A DNA stretch of 64,000 nt from a virus, in IMG/VR virus record IMGVR_UViG_3300042541_000805, positions 1-64,000 of that record, one strand, 5' to 3'. The notes below the pieces were generated by a model. That model searched no databases. It was not told the DNA's origin and saw nothing but the letters and a program-made list of their open reading frames with translations. The position numbers and the translations under genes are program-made. Below are positions 20,709 to 28,382 of the stretch, piece by piece (positions within the stretch are counted from its first letter, which is position 1; the number at the start of each line of letters is the position of its first letter).

Positions 20709-21035
20709 ATGATAGACTTAAACAAAAAGTACAAGACAAAAGATGGGAATGAAGTAAAGTTATTTGAAATCCATAAAGACAAAGTGATTGGAATGGTAAT
20801 ATTCCAAGTAACATCACCATATCCAACAATGTGGGAATTAGATGGTAAACATTTTTCTATTTGGAAAGAATTTGATTTAGAAGAAGTAAAGAAACCTATT
20901 GAACATTCAGTTTGGATTAATGTCTACGAACAAGGATTCAGTAGATATACACATACTACTAGAGAATCAGCTGATGAAGATGCACAAGAAGGTGTATTGG
21001 ATTGTATCGAAGTAAAATATAGTTCAGTAAAATGA
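20709..21035 (+). CDS. Conserved hypothetical protein (108 aa)
   Basis: KKYKTKDGNEVKLFEIHK is followed by VTSPYPTMWELDGKHF and VWINVYEQGFSRYTHTTRESAD. This 'YKTRDG..V......PV.G....DG..W' plus 'V.W.NVY..G...H.TREEAD' layout is common in tailed phages, function unknown. A 4-nt overlap links it to the next gene. Confidence 0.65.
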   Translation: MIDLNKKYKTKDGNEVKLFEIHKDKVIGMVIFQVTSPYPTMWELDGKHFSIWKEFDLEEVKKPIEHSVWINVYEQGFSRYTHTTRESADEDAQEGVLDCIEVKYSSVK

Positions 21036-21313
21036 AAAACGAAGAAGCATACTTGCACAATGTTGTAGGGATTTATATCCACGCACAAATGCTAATCAAC
21101 CATATATCATGTATAAAAGGTAGTAGTAATACTACCAATTCGCATGACAAGTATGTGTACAACAAGATGGCTGATGTAGAGAAGAACCTACTGAAACTAA
21201 CATCCCCAATCTCAAGGTTTCTGAAGGATCAGGGAAATTTAGAAGACATCGAAGACTTAATAATAGAAATGCACGATATAGTAGAACCAATTTTAAACAA
21301 AATAAACAAGTAA
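21032..21313 (+). CDS. Helical hypothetical protein (93 aa)
   Basis: All-helical, with KMADVEKNLLKLTSPISRFL in the centre and an acidic C-terminus. It sits just before the Rad52-like gene, where recombination accessory proteins often lie, but no motif is visible. Confidence 0.55.
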   Translation: MKNEEAYLHNVVGIYIHAQMLINHISCIKGSSNTTNSHDKYVYNKMADVEKNLLKLTSPISRFLKDQGNLEDIEDLIIEMHDIVEPILNKINK

Positions 21314-21317
21314 ATTT

Positions 21318-21863
21318 ATGACAAATCTAACAAAAGAACAAATCGCATTAATCAACAAGCCACTACCAGCGGAGGCTATCAAAGACCATCCATCAAAGGT
21401 AGGAATGTCAACCATCAAAGCTATCTTTGTAACTGATAGACTCAATGAAGTCTTCGGTGTAGGAGGCTGGCAAATCAGAACACGAGAAGTGTCAATGGAA
21501 AAAATCGAATCAGTAACAAAAGCTGGTAAAGATAGAACAACCTACATGTGCGTTACTCACACCACATTTTCAGTACCTGATCATTCTATTTATTACGAGT
21601 GTATAGCAGGCTCATCAAACGATGACTGCGGTGATGCATACAAAGGTTCAACAACCGATGCTATCACAAAGGTAGGCTCTTATTTAGGCATTGGTGCTGA
21701 CATATGGAGAGGTGTTGAATCAGTACCTACGGAATTTACTACTGAACTATCGGCAGTAAAAAGTGTAGCAGAACTTTCAGCAGTTAAAACCAAGTACACA
21801 AATCTATTAAGTAATAAAGCAGTTGTTAAACTATTAACCGAAAAATATAATGAAGTCAAGTAA
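21318..21863 (+). CDS. Rad52-like single-strand annealing protein (181 aa)
   Basis: Anneals complementary single strands in phage recombination. The N-terminal domain has KPLPAEAIKDHP, MSTIKAIFVTDRLNEVFGVG and GGWQ, then beta strands and SSNDDCGDAYKGSTTDAITK, ending in VGSYLGIGADIWRG. This order of R(L/I)N..FG..GW, then GDA.KGA.TDALTK, then LGIG is the Rad52/Sak signature. The C-terminus is a short helical tail. It overlaps the next gene by 14 nt. Confidence 0.75.
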   Translation: MTNLTKEQIALINKPLPAEAIKDHPSKVGMSTIKAIFVTDRLNEVFGVGGWQIRTREVSMEKIESVTKAGKDRTTYMCVTHTTFSVPDHSIYYECIAGSSNDDCGDAYKGSTTDAITKVGSYLGIGADIWRGVESVPTEFTTELSAVKSVAELSAVKTKYTNLLSNKAVVKLLTEKYNEVK

Positions 21864-22005
21864 AAAAATAATGAGTCCTACAAAGAAACTAATTCAGCTA
21901 ATGAAGAATGGTGTAGGAGCAGATAAGATTGGAATGGAAATGGTCAAATGGCATTTATCGCAAATGGGAATTAAACAGGAGGATGTTAAAGATGTCGCCT
22001 TTTAA
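21850..22005 (+). CDS. Small basic protein (51 aa)
   Basis: Basic, helical, with SPTKKLIQLMKNGVGADKIG resembling a short HTH-like turn. It overlaps both neighbours by 14 nt, which supports coupled translation. Unrecognised. Confidence 0.45.
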   Translation: MKSSKKIMSPTKKLIQLMKNGVGADKIGMEMVKWHLSQMGIKQEDVKDVAF

Positions 22006-22402
22006 TTTACAAAGTAGTCCGTCTGAAGTGATGGACTACTTTAAAAAAATCATTGACCAATATGGTAGTGTACAAGCGTTCTGCAAACTTAATAATCTTG
22101 AGCCAAAGTTTTACCACCGAATGATGAGAGCATCATCTTGCATGGTTACTAGGGCATCTATAGAAACGCTAAACGAATCGCTTAAATATTACCATCCAGA
22201 TGTACGCTTAAAAGAAGAGGTAAGGGAACTTGCAAAGCAAACGCACAACCTGATCAGAAGTAAATATAATTCAGCATTGCAGATGTGTCAGTCACATGAT
22301 ATGATGGAAGACTATCAACGAATTGTAGGGTTTTGCAACGGCAGAAGAAAGAAATTACCAAGAGAATTAATTTTAAAGATTAGAAAAATAACTAGCAAAT
22401 AA
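21992..22402 (+). CDS. Possible DNA-binding protein (136 aa)
   Basis: FKKIIDQYGSVQAFCKLNNLEPKFYHRMM looks like a Cro/XRE-type helix-turn-helix; the rest is helical and basic. Start chosen at the ATG that follows AGGAGG by 10 nt, inside the previous gene. Regulator or replication accessory; not certain. Confidence 0.5.
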   Translation: MSPFNLQSSPSEVMDYFKKIIDQYGSVQAFCKLNNLEPKFYHRMMRASSCMVTRASIETLNESLKYYHPDVRLKEEVRELAKQTHNLIRSKYNSALQMCQSHDMMEDYQRIVGFCNGRRKKLPRELILKIRKITSK

Positions 22403-22406
22403 AATT

Positions 22407-22664
22407 ATGAAAAAAATGTTTAAATATAATGGTTGGAATTATATATCTGGATGCGATTGTACCGTAGCAATAGTAAATCCTAGATTCAAATCTGAAGAGG
22501 TAACAATTTCAACATTAGATTATGAGTTAGGTCAACTAGGGGAACATTTAACAACAAAAGAAAAGCTAGATGGTAGAAGGGGATGGATAACAAAGTATAC
22601 ACATTGCCCTGAATGCAAACAAAAAATCAATTGGAAAGAAATTAAACAAACACTAAACAACTAA
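22407..22664 (+). CDS. Small putative zinc-ribbon protein (85 aa)
   Basis: Two Cys pairs, GCDCT near residue 16 and CPEC near residue 70, could form one zinc ribbon. Four bases after the previous stop. Unrecognised. Confidence 0.5.
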   Translation: MKKMFKYNGWNYISGCDCTVAIVNPRFKSEEVTISTLDYELGQLGEHLTTKEKLDGRRGWITKYTHCPECKQKINWKEIKQTLNN

Positions 22665-22669
22665 AAATT

Positions 22670-23167
22670 ATGACAAAGACAGCATTTAAAATTATTGATG
22701 TAACGAATGAAATGCAAGAAGCAAAAGCATTCGATTTTGAAAACATTACCAAAACAAGTATTGCAAATACGGCTAAAGCAATTGCTATGCCTATCTTGGA
22801 TGGCGAAATGTCACCATCTAGAAAGATGATCCATTTCATGGCGTTGAGAGATATCTTGGATGAAGTTATTAGCGAGATTAGACCATCAGCAATTGATGAG
22901 TTAAGATTATCGAAAGGAACTAACGCCCAGATCTTTGGAGCAAAGATAGAGCCATCGGTAACTGCTAAATATAACTATGCATCGTGTGGTGATTCATTGT
23001 GGGATGCCCTCAACAAAGACCTTGAGATTACAAAGGCTGCGATGAAAGAAAGGGAAGCATTCCTAAAGACATTGAAGTCATCGGTTTATCTACCTGAAAC
23101 AGGAGAAGAGATAAGACCTGCAATCGTTACAGGAGGTGAAACTATAAGAGTCACATTTGCTAAATAG
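22670..23167 (+). CDS. Hypothetical protein (165 aa)
   Basis: A charged helical C-terminus (LNKDLEITKAAMKEREAFLK) resembles the helical region of Gp157-type phage proteins; the N-terminal half has a helix-rich part (SPSRKMIHFMALRDILDEVI). It precedes the helicase group. Function not assigned. Confidence 0.5.
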   Translation: MTKTAFKIIDVTNEMQEAKAFDFENITKTSIANTAKAIAMPILDGEMSPSRKMIHFMALRDILDEVISEIRPSAIDELRLSKGTNAQIFGAKIEPSVTAKYNYASCGDSLWDALNKDLEITKAAMKEREAFLKTLKSSVYLPETGEEIRPAIVTGGETIRVTFAK

Positions 23168-23183
23168 AAAAAGGTTTCCAAAT

Positions 23184-23591
23184 ATGGAAACTTTAAAAAA
23201 CATAGAAAACATGAAAAAGCAAGAAAAAGAATTATACAAAGAGATTGCAAGGCTAGAAGAACTAAAGAATTTCTTTAAGCACCAAGCAGTATTAAATAGG
23301 CGTAAAGCAGGATTTCTATCAGACATATTAGATATAGAAGAAGTCCATATTGATGTGCTTGACAATACTACTGAATACTTAAAAAATTTAAATTGGTTTC
23401 AGAAACTTATAATTGGTTACGATAATTTATACAAAAGCAATGAACGAATTAAAGATAATTATACAAGAGCTACAAGCTATAAGACTAGTGCAAGAGGATT
23501 TAGTCAAGGCAATTTCTCAACTGAGCCAAGCGATGCAAACGAAGAGTCCGAAGCAAAGTGGCTCGATAATTGGATCGAAGGAATCTATTGA
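23184..23591 (+). CDS. Coiled-coil protein (135 aa)
   Basis: Residues 1-60 are a long charged helix (MKKQEKELYKEIARLEELKN). The C-terminus is Ser/Glu-rich. The last 152 nt also encode the start of the next gene in another frame. An ATG at 23184 is preferred to a TTG upstream. Confidence 0.5.
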   Translation: METLKNIENMKKQEKELYKEIARLEELKNFFKHQAVLNRRKAGFLSDILDIEEVHIDVLDNTTEYLKNLNWFQKLIIGYDNLYKSNERIKDNYTRATSYKTSARGFSQGNFSTEPSDANEESEAKWLDNWIEGIY

Positions 23592-23832
23592 GGATAGAGA
23601 TGCTGAATTCAAGCAGTTGTGCTGGTATACATTCAAGGATGAGTTATCAACCAATACAATAAAAGATTTCTATACTTATTGGTCAGAGAGAAGTTCTAAT
23701 TCAAAGAAGATGAGATTCGAGATGGAGAAAGTTTTCGATATTAATAGAAGGATGCAAACTTGGCTAAAAAACAACAACAAGATAATGCCTCAAAAGAATA
23801 TAGGTGCAAGTGGATTTAATATAGGGAACTAA
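23440..23832 (+). CDS. Possible helicase-loader/replication accessory protein (130 aa)
   Basis: It has an N-terminal helix, a Ser/Gln-rich linker, and then a C-terminal domain (FKDFYTYWSERS-like: TIKDFYTYWSERSSNSKKMR, then FEMEKVFDINRRMQTWLKNN). I recall 'F..YW.E......KMRFE.EKTWD...RL..W..N' at the C-terminus of Bacteroidota phage replication proteins. It is directly followed by the DnaB-like gene with a 1-nt overlap. The 152-nt overlap with the upstream gene is unusually long; a later ATG is possible. Confidence 0.5.
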   Translation: MNELKIIIQELQAIRLVQEDLVKAISQLSQAMQTKSPKQSGSIIGSKESIEDRDAEFKQLCWYTFKDELSTNTIKDFYTYWSERSSNSKKMRFEMEKVFDINRRMQTWLKNNNKIMPQKNIGASGFNIGN

Positions 23833-24899
23833 TGGGTAAAGGATATTTTAGAATAAGCGAATTAGCAGATGAAGTTAATAAAAAGTACGATGAAGGAATT
23901 AGTAAAGGTGAAGATGTTGGATTTAAATGTTTGCAAGATAAGTATTCAGTCAAGCTAGGATGTACAACCTATGTGTACGGAAGTCCCGTAAGTGGTAAGT
24001 CAGAGTTTTGGTTTGAGGTGCTGATAAATTTAAGTAGAAGTAAAAATATGGTACACGCAATTTACTCACCAGAAACGGGTAACCCATCTGACATTGCAAT
24101 TGAGCTAATGCATAAGTGGGTAGGTAAACCTTTCTATACTAATCTTGACAGACAACAAAAAGTAAACAGACTTACCAAGCAGGAGGTATATAGATTGACT
24201 GCTGAACTTGACCAATACTTTGTTATCATTGATGCTGGAGAATATGACTTTACCATTGAACAATTTTACAACAAGGTTGATGAGATTGAAACTGAACTAG
24301 GCATGAGAATCCATACAACGATGGCTGATCCATTTAATGAATTTAAGCATGACTTACAAGGCGAGGCTAGAGATATGTATGTAGAGGCAGTATTAGGTAG
24401 GGTGAGAAGGAACGCAAGGAACACGCAAAGACACAATTGTATTTTAACCCATGTGCAAGACCAACAGTTACAACAAACAACAGGTGCTAATGGCGAAACA
24501 ATCTTTTACTATCCTATGCCTACGCCACGCCAAATTGCGTATGGTCAAGCATGGTTTAGAAAAGGTGATGCAATGATTGCCTTGTGGAGGCCGGCTAAAG
24601 GTATGCCTGATGTAGAAAATAATCGTATCTACGATGGTAATGAAGTTATTGTAGCAGTACAAAAAGCAAAGCCAAAAGGTATCGGTTCCGTAGGGTTAAC
24701 AAGGCTATGGTTTGATGTAGATAAATCTTGCTACTACGAAATGCATAACACCTTTGATACTATGTTTAAGTCCTACGCATTTGAGCAGTACGAAAGAGAT
24801 AAGACAATGGATCAGGAAAGACAACGAGTATTAAATAGTAAAGTCACGCAGTCAGAACTTAAACCATCAACACAATTTGATTCACCACCACCATTTTAA
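23832..24899 (+). CDS. DnaB/RecA-fold replicative helicase-like ATPase (355 aa)
   Basis: Walker A is GSPVSGKS (residues 50-57). The strand VHAIYSPETGNPSD and the acidic segment MRIHTTMADPFNEFKHD (Walker B region) follow. ILTHVQDQQ matches the 'THP' block of DnaB-type domains, and ending segments give a RecA-like core. It lacks the DnaB N-terminal domain. The C-terminus FDSPPPF resembles an SSB-type tip. The likely role is DNA unwinding at the phage fork; an annealing or packaging ATPase is a less likely alternative. Confidence 0.7.
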   Translation: MGKGYFRISELADEVNKKYDEGISKGEDVGFKCLQDKYSVKLGCTTYVYGSPVSGKSEFWFEVLINLSRSKNMVHAIYSPETGNPSDIAIELMHKWVGKPFYTNLDRQQKVNRLTKQEVYRLTAELDQYFVIIDAGEYDFTIEQFYNKVDEIETELGMRIHTTMADPFNEFKHDLQGEARDMYVEAVLGRVRRNARNTQRHNCILTHVQDQQLQQTTGANGETIFYYPMPTPRQIAYGQAWFRKGDAMIALWRPAKGMPDVENNRIYDGNEVIVAVQKAKPKGIGSVGLTRLWFDVDKSCYYEMHNTFDTMFKSYAFEQYERDKTMDQERQRVLNSKVTQSELKPSTQFDSPPPF

Positions 24900-24907
24900 A
24901 AAACATT

Positions 24908-25081
24908 ATGAGAAACCTAGTAGATTATTTATTCCATTACAACGAACACACAAAGGTATGGAACGCATTCTTAAGAGAGGATGTAATTACTTACTTTAAT
25001 GATTTCGCAAACTGCAAGTCATTAATCACAAACAAAAGTATAGACACAATTATTGATTTTATCGCAACACAAAATGACTAA
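24908..25081 (+). CDS. Small helical protein (57 aa)
   Basis: MRNLVDYLFHYNEHTKVWNA, then KSLITNKSIDTIIDFI. This 'LI.YLFNYN.YT..WNAF.R' layout recurs in Bacteroidota phages as I recall, function unknown. Overlaps the next gene by 8 nt. Confidence 0.55.
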   Translation: MRNLVDYLFHYNEHTKVWNAFLREDVITYFNDFANCKSLITNKSIDTIIDFIATQND

Positions 25082-25382
25082 ACTAAAAACACCGCAGATT
25101 TTAAATGTAGACAAGGTCGCATTAAAGAATCACACAGAGTACTATGTAGCGTATGCTTACGATGATAAGATACATGAACGCATCATAGAAAAGCAAGACA
25201 TCGTTAAGTGGGTAGAGAAGAACCTGATCGTTGGTGCTAATGGTATGGTTAAGGTAGAGATAGATGTATCCGATGTAAAGCATACCGATACCCCAATCTT
25301 TGTGTACGAGCAGATGGATGAATTCATTGATAAGTACCTTAATGAAATTGTAGAAGACATACTTACAATAAGTGTATCATGA
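25074..25382 (+). CDS. Hypothetical protein (102 aa)
   Basis: Beta strands (EYYVAYAYDDKIHERII) and an acidic C-terminus. Start at the ATGACTAAA within the previous stop region. A 4-nt overlap leads into the next gene. Unrecognised. Confidence 0.5.
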   Translation: MTKLKTPQILNVDKVALKNHTEYYVAYAYDDKIHERIIEKQDIVKWVEKNLIVGANGMVKVEIDVSDVKHTDTPIFVYEQMDEFIDKYLNEIVEDILTISVS

Positions 25383-25681
25383 AGAAGATGCTAGAGAAAT
25401 TAAATGCATTAAATCTTATTGACTTAGTAGGCATCAAGTTCATCATAGCCGCAACAGATACAATGAAGACCAACCCCGAAAAGTCTGAAGAGTACGAGAG
25501 ATACGCCAAAGCTCTGAGCAAGGTTGGCGAATATATTTCTGAGATTGTGGATGAGCTTGATGCTGAATCTAAGCATAATTTAAACCTAACAAGAGTTGTA
25601 GCAGTACAAGAGTTAGAGCTGGAGCAGTTAAGAAACAAAGTAAAGTTATTAGAAAACGAAATTAATTTTAGAGAGTTATGA
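25379..25681 (+). CDS. Coiled-coil protein (100 aa)
   Basis: The C-terminal 45 residues (VAVQELELEQLRNKVKLLEN) are a regular coiled coil. ATGA overlaps on both sides. Placed before the DnaA-like gene; possibly a partner in the initiation complex (inference from position). Confidence 0.5.
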   Translation: MKKMLEKLNALNLIDLVGIKFIIAATDTMKTNPEKSEEYERYAKALSKVGEYISEIVDELDAESKHNLNLTRVVAVQELELEQLRNKVKLLENEINFREL

Positions 25682-26250
25682 TTTACAAATTAAATTACCA
25701 CGTCACACCGAAAGGAATTAAACCTGTATCAGCAATTACCGAAGATGTTATTATTCTTGCAGGAGGATTAAACATTATCAATAAGCTACTCGAAGAAAGT
25801 AAGTACAACGAGTGGAATGATGCTATCTATAAGCATATCCTTGTAGCTATTGAAAATACACTAAGTGTTGCTGAAGTTGAAATACTAGGGAAGTCTAGGA
25901 AGGGTTATATTAAAACGGCACGAATGGTTGCTGGTCATTTGATGTATAGGTTTACCTTGTGGACAAAGCAGAAGGTTGGAAAGAAATTAGGACTCGATCA
26001 TTCGACAATCCTACACTACAATTCTATACTTGGTGACCAACAATTACAGAAGCATAATCCTGATCTATACGCTATCTATAGTAGATGTGAGCAAGAGTTA
26101 TTCTCTATGATGTCAGCGTTTGATATTGATAACCCAAAGGTTCTGGCAACTAAATTATCGCATACTAAGAAGCTAATTGATTCAATTGCTACTACCTACG
26201 ATAAGACATTCAAAGAGATTGTGGAAAAGTATTTAGCTGAAATAGACTAG
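25678..26250 (+). CDS. DnaA domain IV-like origin-binding protein (190 aa)
   Basis: Residues about 70-125 match the DnaA C-terminal DNA-binding domain: GKSRKGYIKTARMVAGHLMY (the 'R....aR.iamyL' helix), KVGKKLGL, then the signature DHSTILHYN (107-115; DnaA 'DHTTVLHA'). There is no AAA+ domain. This is the module that reads DnaA boxes, so it may direct replication to the phage origin or block the host DnaA. Overlaps its upstream neighbour by 4 nt. Confidence 0.75.
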   Translation: MIYKLNYHVTPKGIKPVSAITEDVIILAGGLNIINKLLEESKYNEWNDAIYKHILVAIENTLSVAEVEILGKSRKGYIKTARMVAGHLMYRFTLWTKQKVGKKLGLDHSTILHYNSILGDQQLQKHNPDLYAIYSRCEQELFSMMSAFDIDNPKVLATKLSHTKKLIDSIATTYDKTFKEIVEKYLAEID

Positions 26251-26267
26251 GTTAGCCCATATAGTGC

Positions 26268-26275
26268 TATATTTG
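26268..26275 (+). promoter_or_regulatory. -7 box for the 26299 unit
   Basis: TATATTTG 23 nt before the ATG at 26299, in the only gap of this part of the block. Confidence 0.5.
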
Positions 26276-26298
26276 ATACCGTTCACAATAATTAAAAT

Positions 26299-26553
26299 AT
26301 GTTTATAACGGATAAAAATAGTAAGAGGAGTGCATTATTCACCAAGGGTGATAAAGTAGTTCTAAAAATCAATAGAGAAGGCTTATCAGAGGCTCAATAC
26401 AATGAGGCTAGGGAAATCTTCGGAGAGGTTTGGGAGGTAATGTACTTCTCTTATACGCACCAAAATTGGATATGTCAATCAGAGGCAGGGATACAATGCA
26501 AGTTTAATGAGGACAAGATTGAAAGATATGAGCCGAGTTCGCAAAGTATCTAA
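26299..26553 (+). CDS. Hypothetical protein (84 aa)
   Basis: Beta-rich, SH3-like pattern (ALFTKGDKVVLKINREG; EVWEVMYFSYTHQNWICQSE). Overlaps the nuclease gene by 26 nt. Unrecognised. Confidence 0.55.
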   Translation: MFITDKNSKRSALFTKGDKVVLKINREGLSEAQYNEAREIFGEVWEVMYFSYTHQNWICQSEAGIQCKFNEDKIERYEPSSQSI

Positions 26554-26974
26554 GCCATCTACAGGTGCTGTTAGAAATGCAACAAAGGTTAGCTACGATG
26601 GTATAACATTTGACTCTAAGTTAGAGCAGTATGTGTACGCACAATTAAAATTACACAAAATAAAGTTTGCGTTAAAGTACAAGGTTGTTATCTTTGATAA
26701 ATTTAGATACAACGATGAGTTGATTAGAGAAATAAGTTGGACTCCAGACTTTATACTTCCCGATCATAACATTGTACTAGAAGCAAAAGGTTATGCAAAT
26801 GACCAATGGAGTTTAAAGATTAAACTAATAAAGAAATATTTCTTGGAGGTCGTTGACTTCGTATGTGTTTTAAACGGGGGTTTATTTTACGAAGGAAAAC
26901 TAATCAAGCCACAGATTGTGATTTGTAAGAACCAAAGAGAAGTGTTAGCCTTTGTTTCAAGTTTGAAGGGTTAA
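26528..26974 (+). CDS. PD-(D/E)XK nuclease, DUF1064/endonuclease I-like (148 aa)
   Basis: Catalytic pattern: FDSKLEQYVYAQL (N-terminal Glu), TPDFILPDHNIVLEAKGY (PD...E-x-K core) and then LKIKLIKKYF. This matches the DUF1064/T7 endonuclease I-like family, which resolves branched DNA or trims ends. The ATG at 26528 is chosen; an earlier one lengthens the overlap. It lies next to the SSB, which fits recombination. Confidence 0.7.
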   Translation: MSRVRKVSKPSTGAVRNATKVSYDGITFDSKLEQYVYAQLKLHKIKFALKYKVVIFDKFRYNDELIREISWTPDFILPDHNIVLEAKGYANDQWSLKIKLIKKYFLEVVDFVCVLNGGLFYEGKLIKPQIVICKNQREVLAFVSSLKG

Positions 26975-27020
26975 GCAACACCGCCCTAAGTGTGTTGTAA
27001 AGGTTATAAACAACAAAAAA

Positions 27021-27326
27021 ATGGCATTTATTGCAAACGGAAGACTTAACATAAGTCAAATTGACAAATCAAAAATCATTGAAGGCAAAAATGGTGCCCA
27101 ATGGATTAACATTACAATCTCAGCAAATGATGAACCTGATCAGTATGATAACGACATCTCGATCACCATTGCTAGATCGGAAGAAGAAAGAAAGAAGGAC
27201 TCGCCTACTTTTACAAAAGCTGTGTACTTAGCTAACGCTAAAACAACTTGGAGTAATGGTGTAGCACAAAAGGCTATCAAAAAAGATAAACCTCAAGAGC
27301 CAACAGAAGACGTATTACCTTTCTAA
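27021..27326 (+). CDS. ssb: Single-stranded DNA-binding protein-like (101 aa)
   Basis: An OB-type beta-rich core (AFIANGRLNISQIDKSKIIEG; WINITISANDEPD) and a flexible tail ending TEDVLPF, which matches the acidic C-terminal tip (D-D-I-P-F) by which SSBs recruit partners. Shorter than bacterial SSB (about 170 aa), so the linker is reduced. A hairpin follows its stop. Confidence 0.7.
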   Translation: MAFIANGRLNISQIDKSKIIEGKNGAQWINITISANDEPDQYDNDISITIARSEEERKKDSPTFTKAVYLANAKTTWSNGVAQKAIKKDKPQEPTEDVLPF

Positions 27327-27329
27327 CCC

Positions 27330-27353
27330 TAAGCCCCCTTGATTGGGGGCTTA
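27330..27353 (+). terminator. Hairpin after ssb
   Basis: TAAGCCCCC pairs with GGGGGCTTA (9 bp, 6-nt loop TTGATT). No T run follows, so it may be a weak terminator or an mRNA end-stabiliser. Starts 4 bases after the ssb stop. Confidence 0.5.
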
Positions 27354-27372
27354 CTAATTAAACACAAAGATT

Positions 27373-27978
27373 ATGATAATTGAAGTTATAGAAAAAGATG
27401 GTGCTTACAAACAATATGTAGGTAACATCTATAGAGTATTAAAAGAAGAAGCAAGTCACTATATCGTTAACCATACGATGGGCAATAGAACATACTCTAT
27501 TGGGATATTAAAAAGCCATTGTGTAGAAGTTTTTGACATTACAGGTGCAGGATTTCAAATGATTGTAGGTACAACACCTCCTAGCATTAAATTTGATATT
27601 CAATCCTCTAAAAAAATAAGAAGATTTCCTAGTGGTGCTGTTCGTTCTGATGATACAGGCAGACCTAGACCTGATTGGGTTTCTGCTCTAGCAATTGAAG
27701 CACTTGGAGAACACTTGGCTGGGAACGCTAATGACTTTGGTGCTACCAATTATTTAAAAGGTATTCCTGTGGATGAATGTTTAGCAAGTTTGATGAGGCA
27801 CTATTGTGAATATCAGAAGACAGGAAACTTCGTAGACTTAAGGTCACTAGCATTTAACGCTGTCGCTGCATTACATACCGCCTGCTTGATTAAAGATGGT
27901 GACTATAAGGAAATATACCCCAAGACAGAGTTAGTTGATCAGGAGGCTTATTTAAAGGAGCTTGGTGGTAACATTTAA
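27373..27978 (+). CDS. dATP/dGTP diphosphohydrolase N-domain-like protein (201 aa)
   Basis: N-terminal 65 residues are a small beta domain. From about residue 85 it reads FPSGAVRSDDTGRPRPDWVS, then LGEHLAGNANDFGATNYLKG, then SLMRHYCEYQKTGNFVDLRS and FNAVAALHTACLI. This is the all-helical DUF5664-type pattern (GA.R......R.D.....L......GA..Y...N..KG....S..RH...Y..G), annotated as dATP/dGTP diphosphohydrolase N-terminal domain in phages. Activity here is inferred. The ATG follows ACAAAGATT. Confidence 0.65.
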   Translation: MIIEVIEKDGAYKQYVGNIYRVLKEEASHYIVNHTMGNRTYSIGILKSHCVEVFDITGAGFQMIVGTTPPSIKFDIQSSKKIRRFPSGAVRSDDTGRPRPDWVSALAIEALGEHLAGNANDFGATNYLKGIPVDECLASLMRHYCEYQKTGNFVDLRSLAFNAVAALHTACLIKDGDYKEIYPKTELVDQEAYLKELGGNI

Positions 27979-28083
27979 CACCTACCATACATTTGATCTA
28001 TAGGTGGAATCGACAAGATTTAACACCTGTAAATATTACAAGGCGTGTAATGTCCTGTTTTTTAACGAATTAACTGGACAAAA

Positions 28084-28112
28084 TGCATGAAACTTTACTA
28101 AAAATTCATGCA
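28084..28112. repeat. Inverted repeat copy 1 (TGCATGAA / TTCATGCA)
   Basis: Eight-base arms around a 13-bp spacer (ACTTTACTAAAAA). It differs from copy 2 (28335-28363) by a single base in the spacer. The conserved spacer suggests a dimeric or extended protein site, not just a hairpin. Confidence 0.8.
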
Positions 28113-28218
28113 AACATTTAACAAGCACCAAAAAAACAATTAACAAATGGTGGAATAAGTGTTCATTAAAATTGATTGTTCAAGATTCGTGAACAAATAA
28201 CACCGATAGGGTATAAAA

Positions 28219-28226
28219 TAACTTTG
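28219..28226 (+). promoter_or_regulatory. -7 box, possible promoter of a short RNA
   Basis: TAACTTTG. Downstream there is no reading frame but a GGCTCA/TGAGCC stem and CGTAT-AG-ATACG, ending at the 28303-28321 palindrome. This could be a regulatory RNA of about 90 nt. Confidence 0.35.
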
Positions 28227-28302
28227 TGGCTCATTTTTAATCCCTATTGGGTGCAGTTTTGAGCCGTATAGATACGCATTGATACGAATAATGAGCTTTA
28301 AA

Positions 28303-28321
28303 AGTTCCCAATTTGGGAACT
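28303..28321. repeat. 19-bp perfect palindrome
   Basis: AGTTCCCAA-T-TTGGGAACT, 14 bp before inverted-repeat copy 2. Either an operator or the 3' hairpin of the candidate RNA starting near 28230. Confidence 0.7.
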
Positions 28322-28334
28322 CTAGCAATAAAAG

Positions 28335-28363
28335 TGCATGAAACTTTACTAAAACTTCATGCA
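28335..28363. repeat. Inverted repeat copy 2, over a promoter
   Basis: Same 29-bp element as at 28084. Its right edge is 8 bp before the TATATTTG box of the 28383 gene, so it covers the -33 region and could act as an operator. Confidence 0.8.
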
Positions 28364-28371
28364 AAATTTAT

Positions 28372-28379
28372 TATATTTG
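28372..28379 (+). promoter_or_regulatory. -7 box, predicted leaderless promoter
   Basis: TATATTTG, three bases before the ATG at 28383. It is overlapped upstream by inverted-repeat copy 2. Confidence 0.6.
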
Positions 28380-28382
28380 CGT

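Larger units (their letters stand above)
27979..28371. other. Regulatory gap at the end of the plus-strand block
   Basis: No gene. It contains two copies of a 29-bp inverted repeat (28084-28112 and 28335-28363), a 19-bp palindrome (28303-28321), and a plus-strand TAACTTTG box (28219-28226). It separates the plus-strand genes from the convergent late block. Confidence 0.6.
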
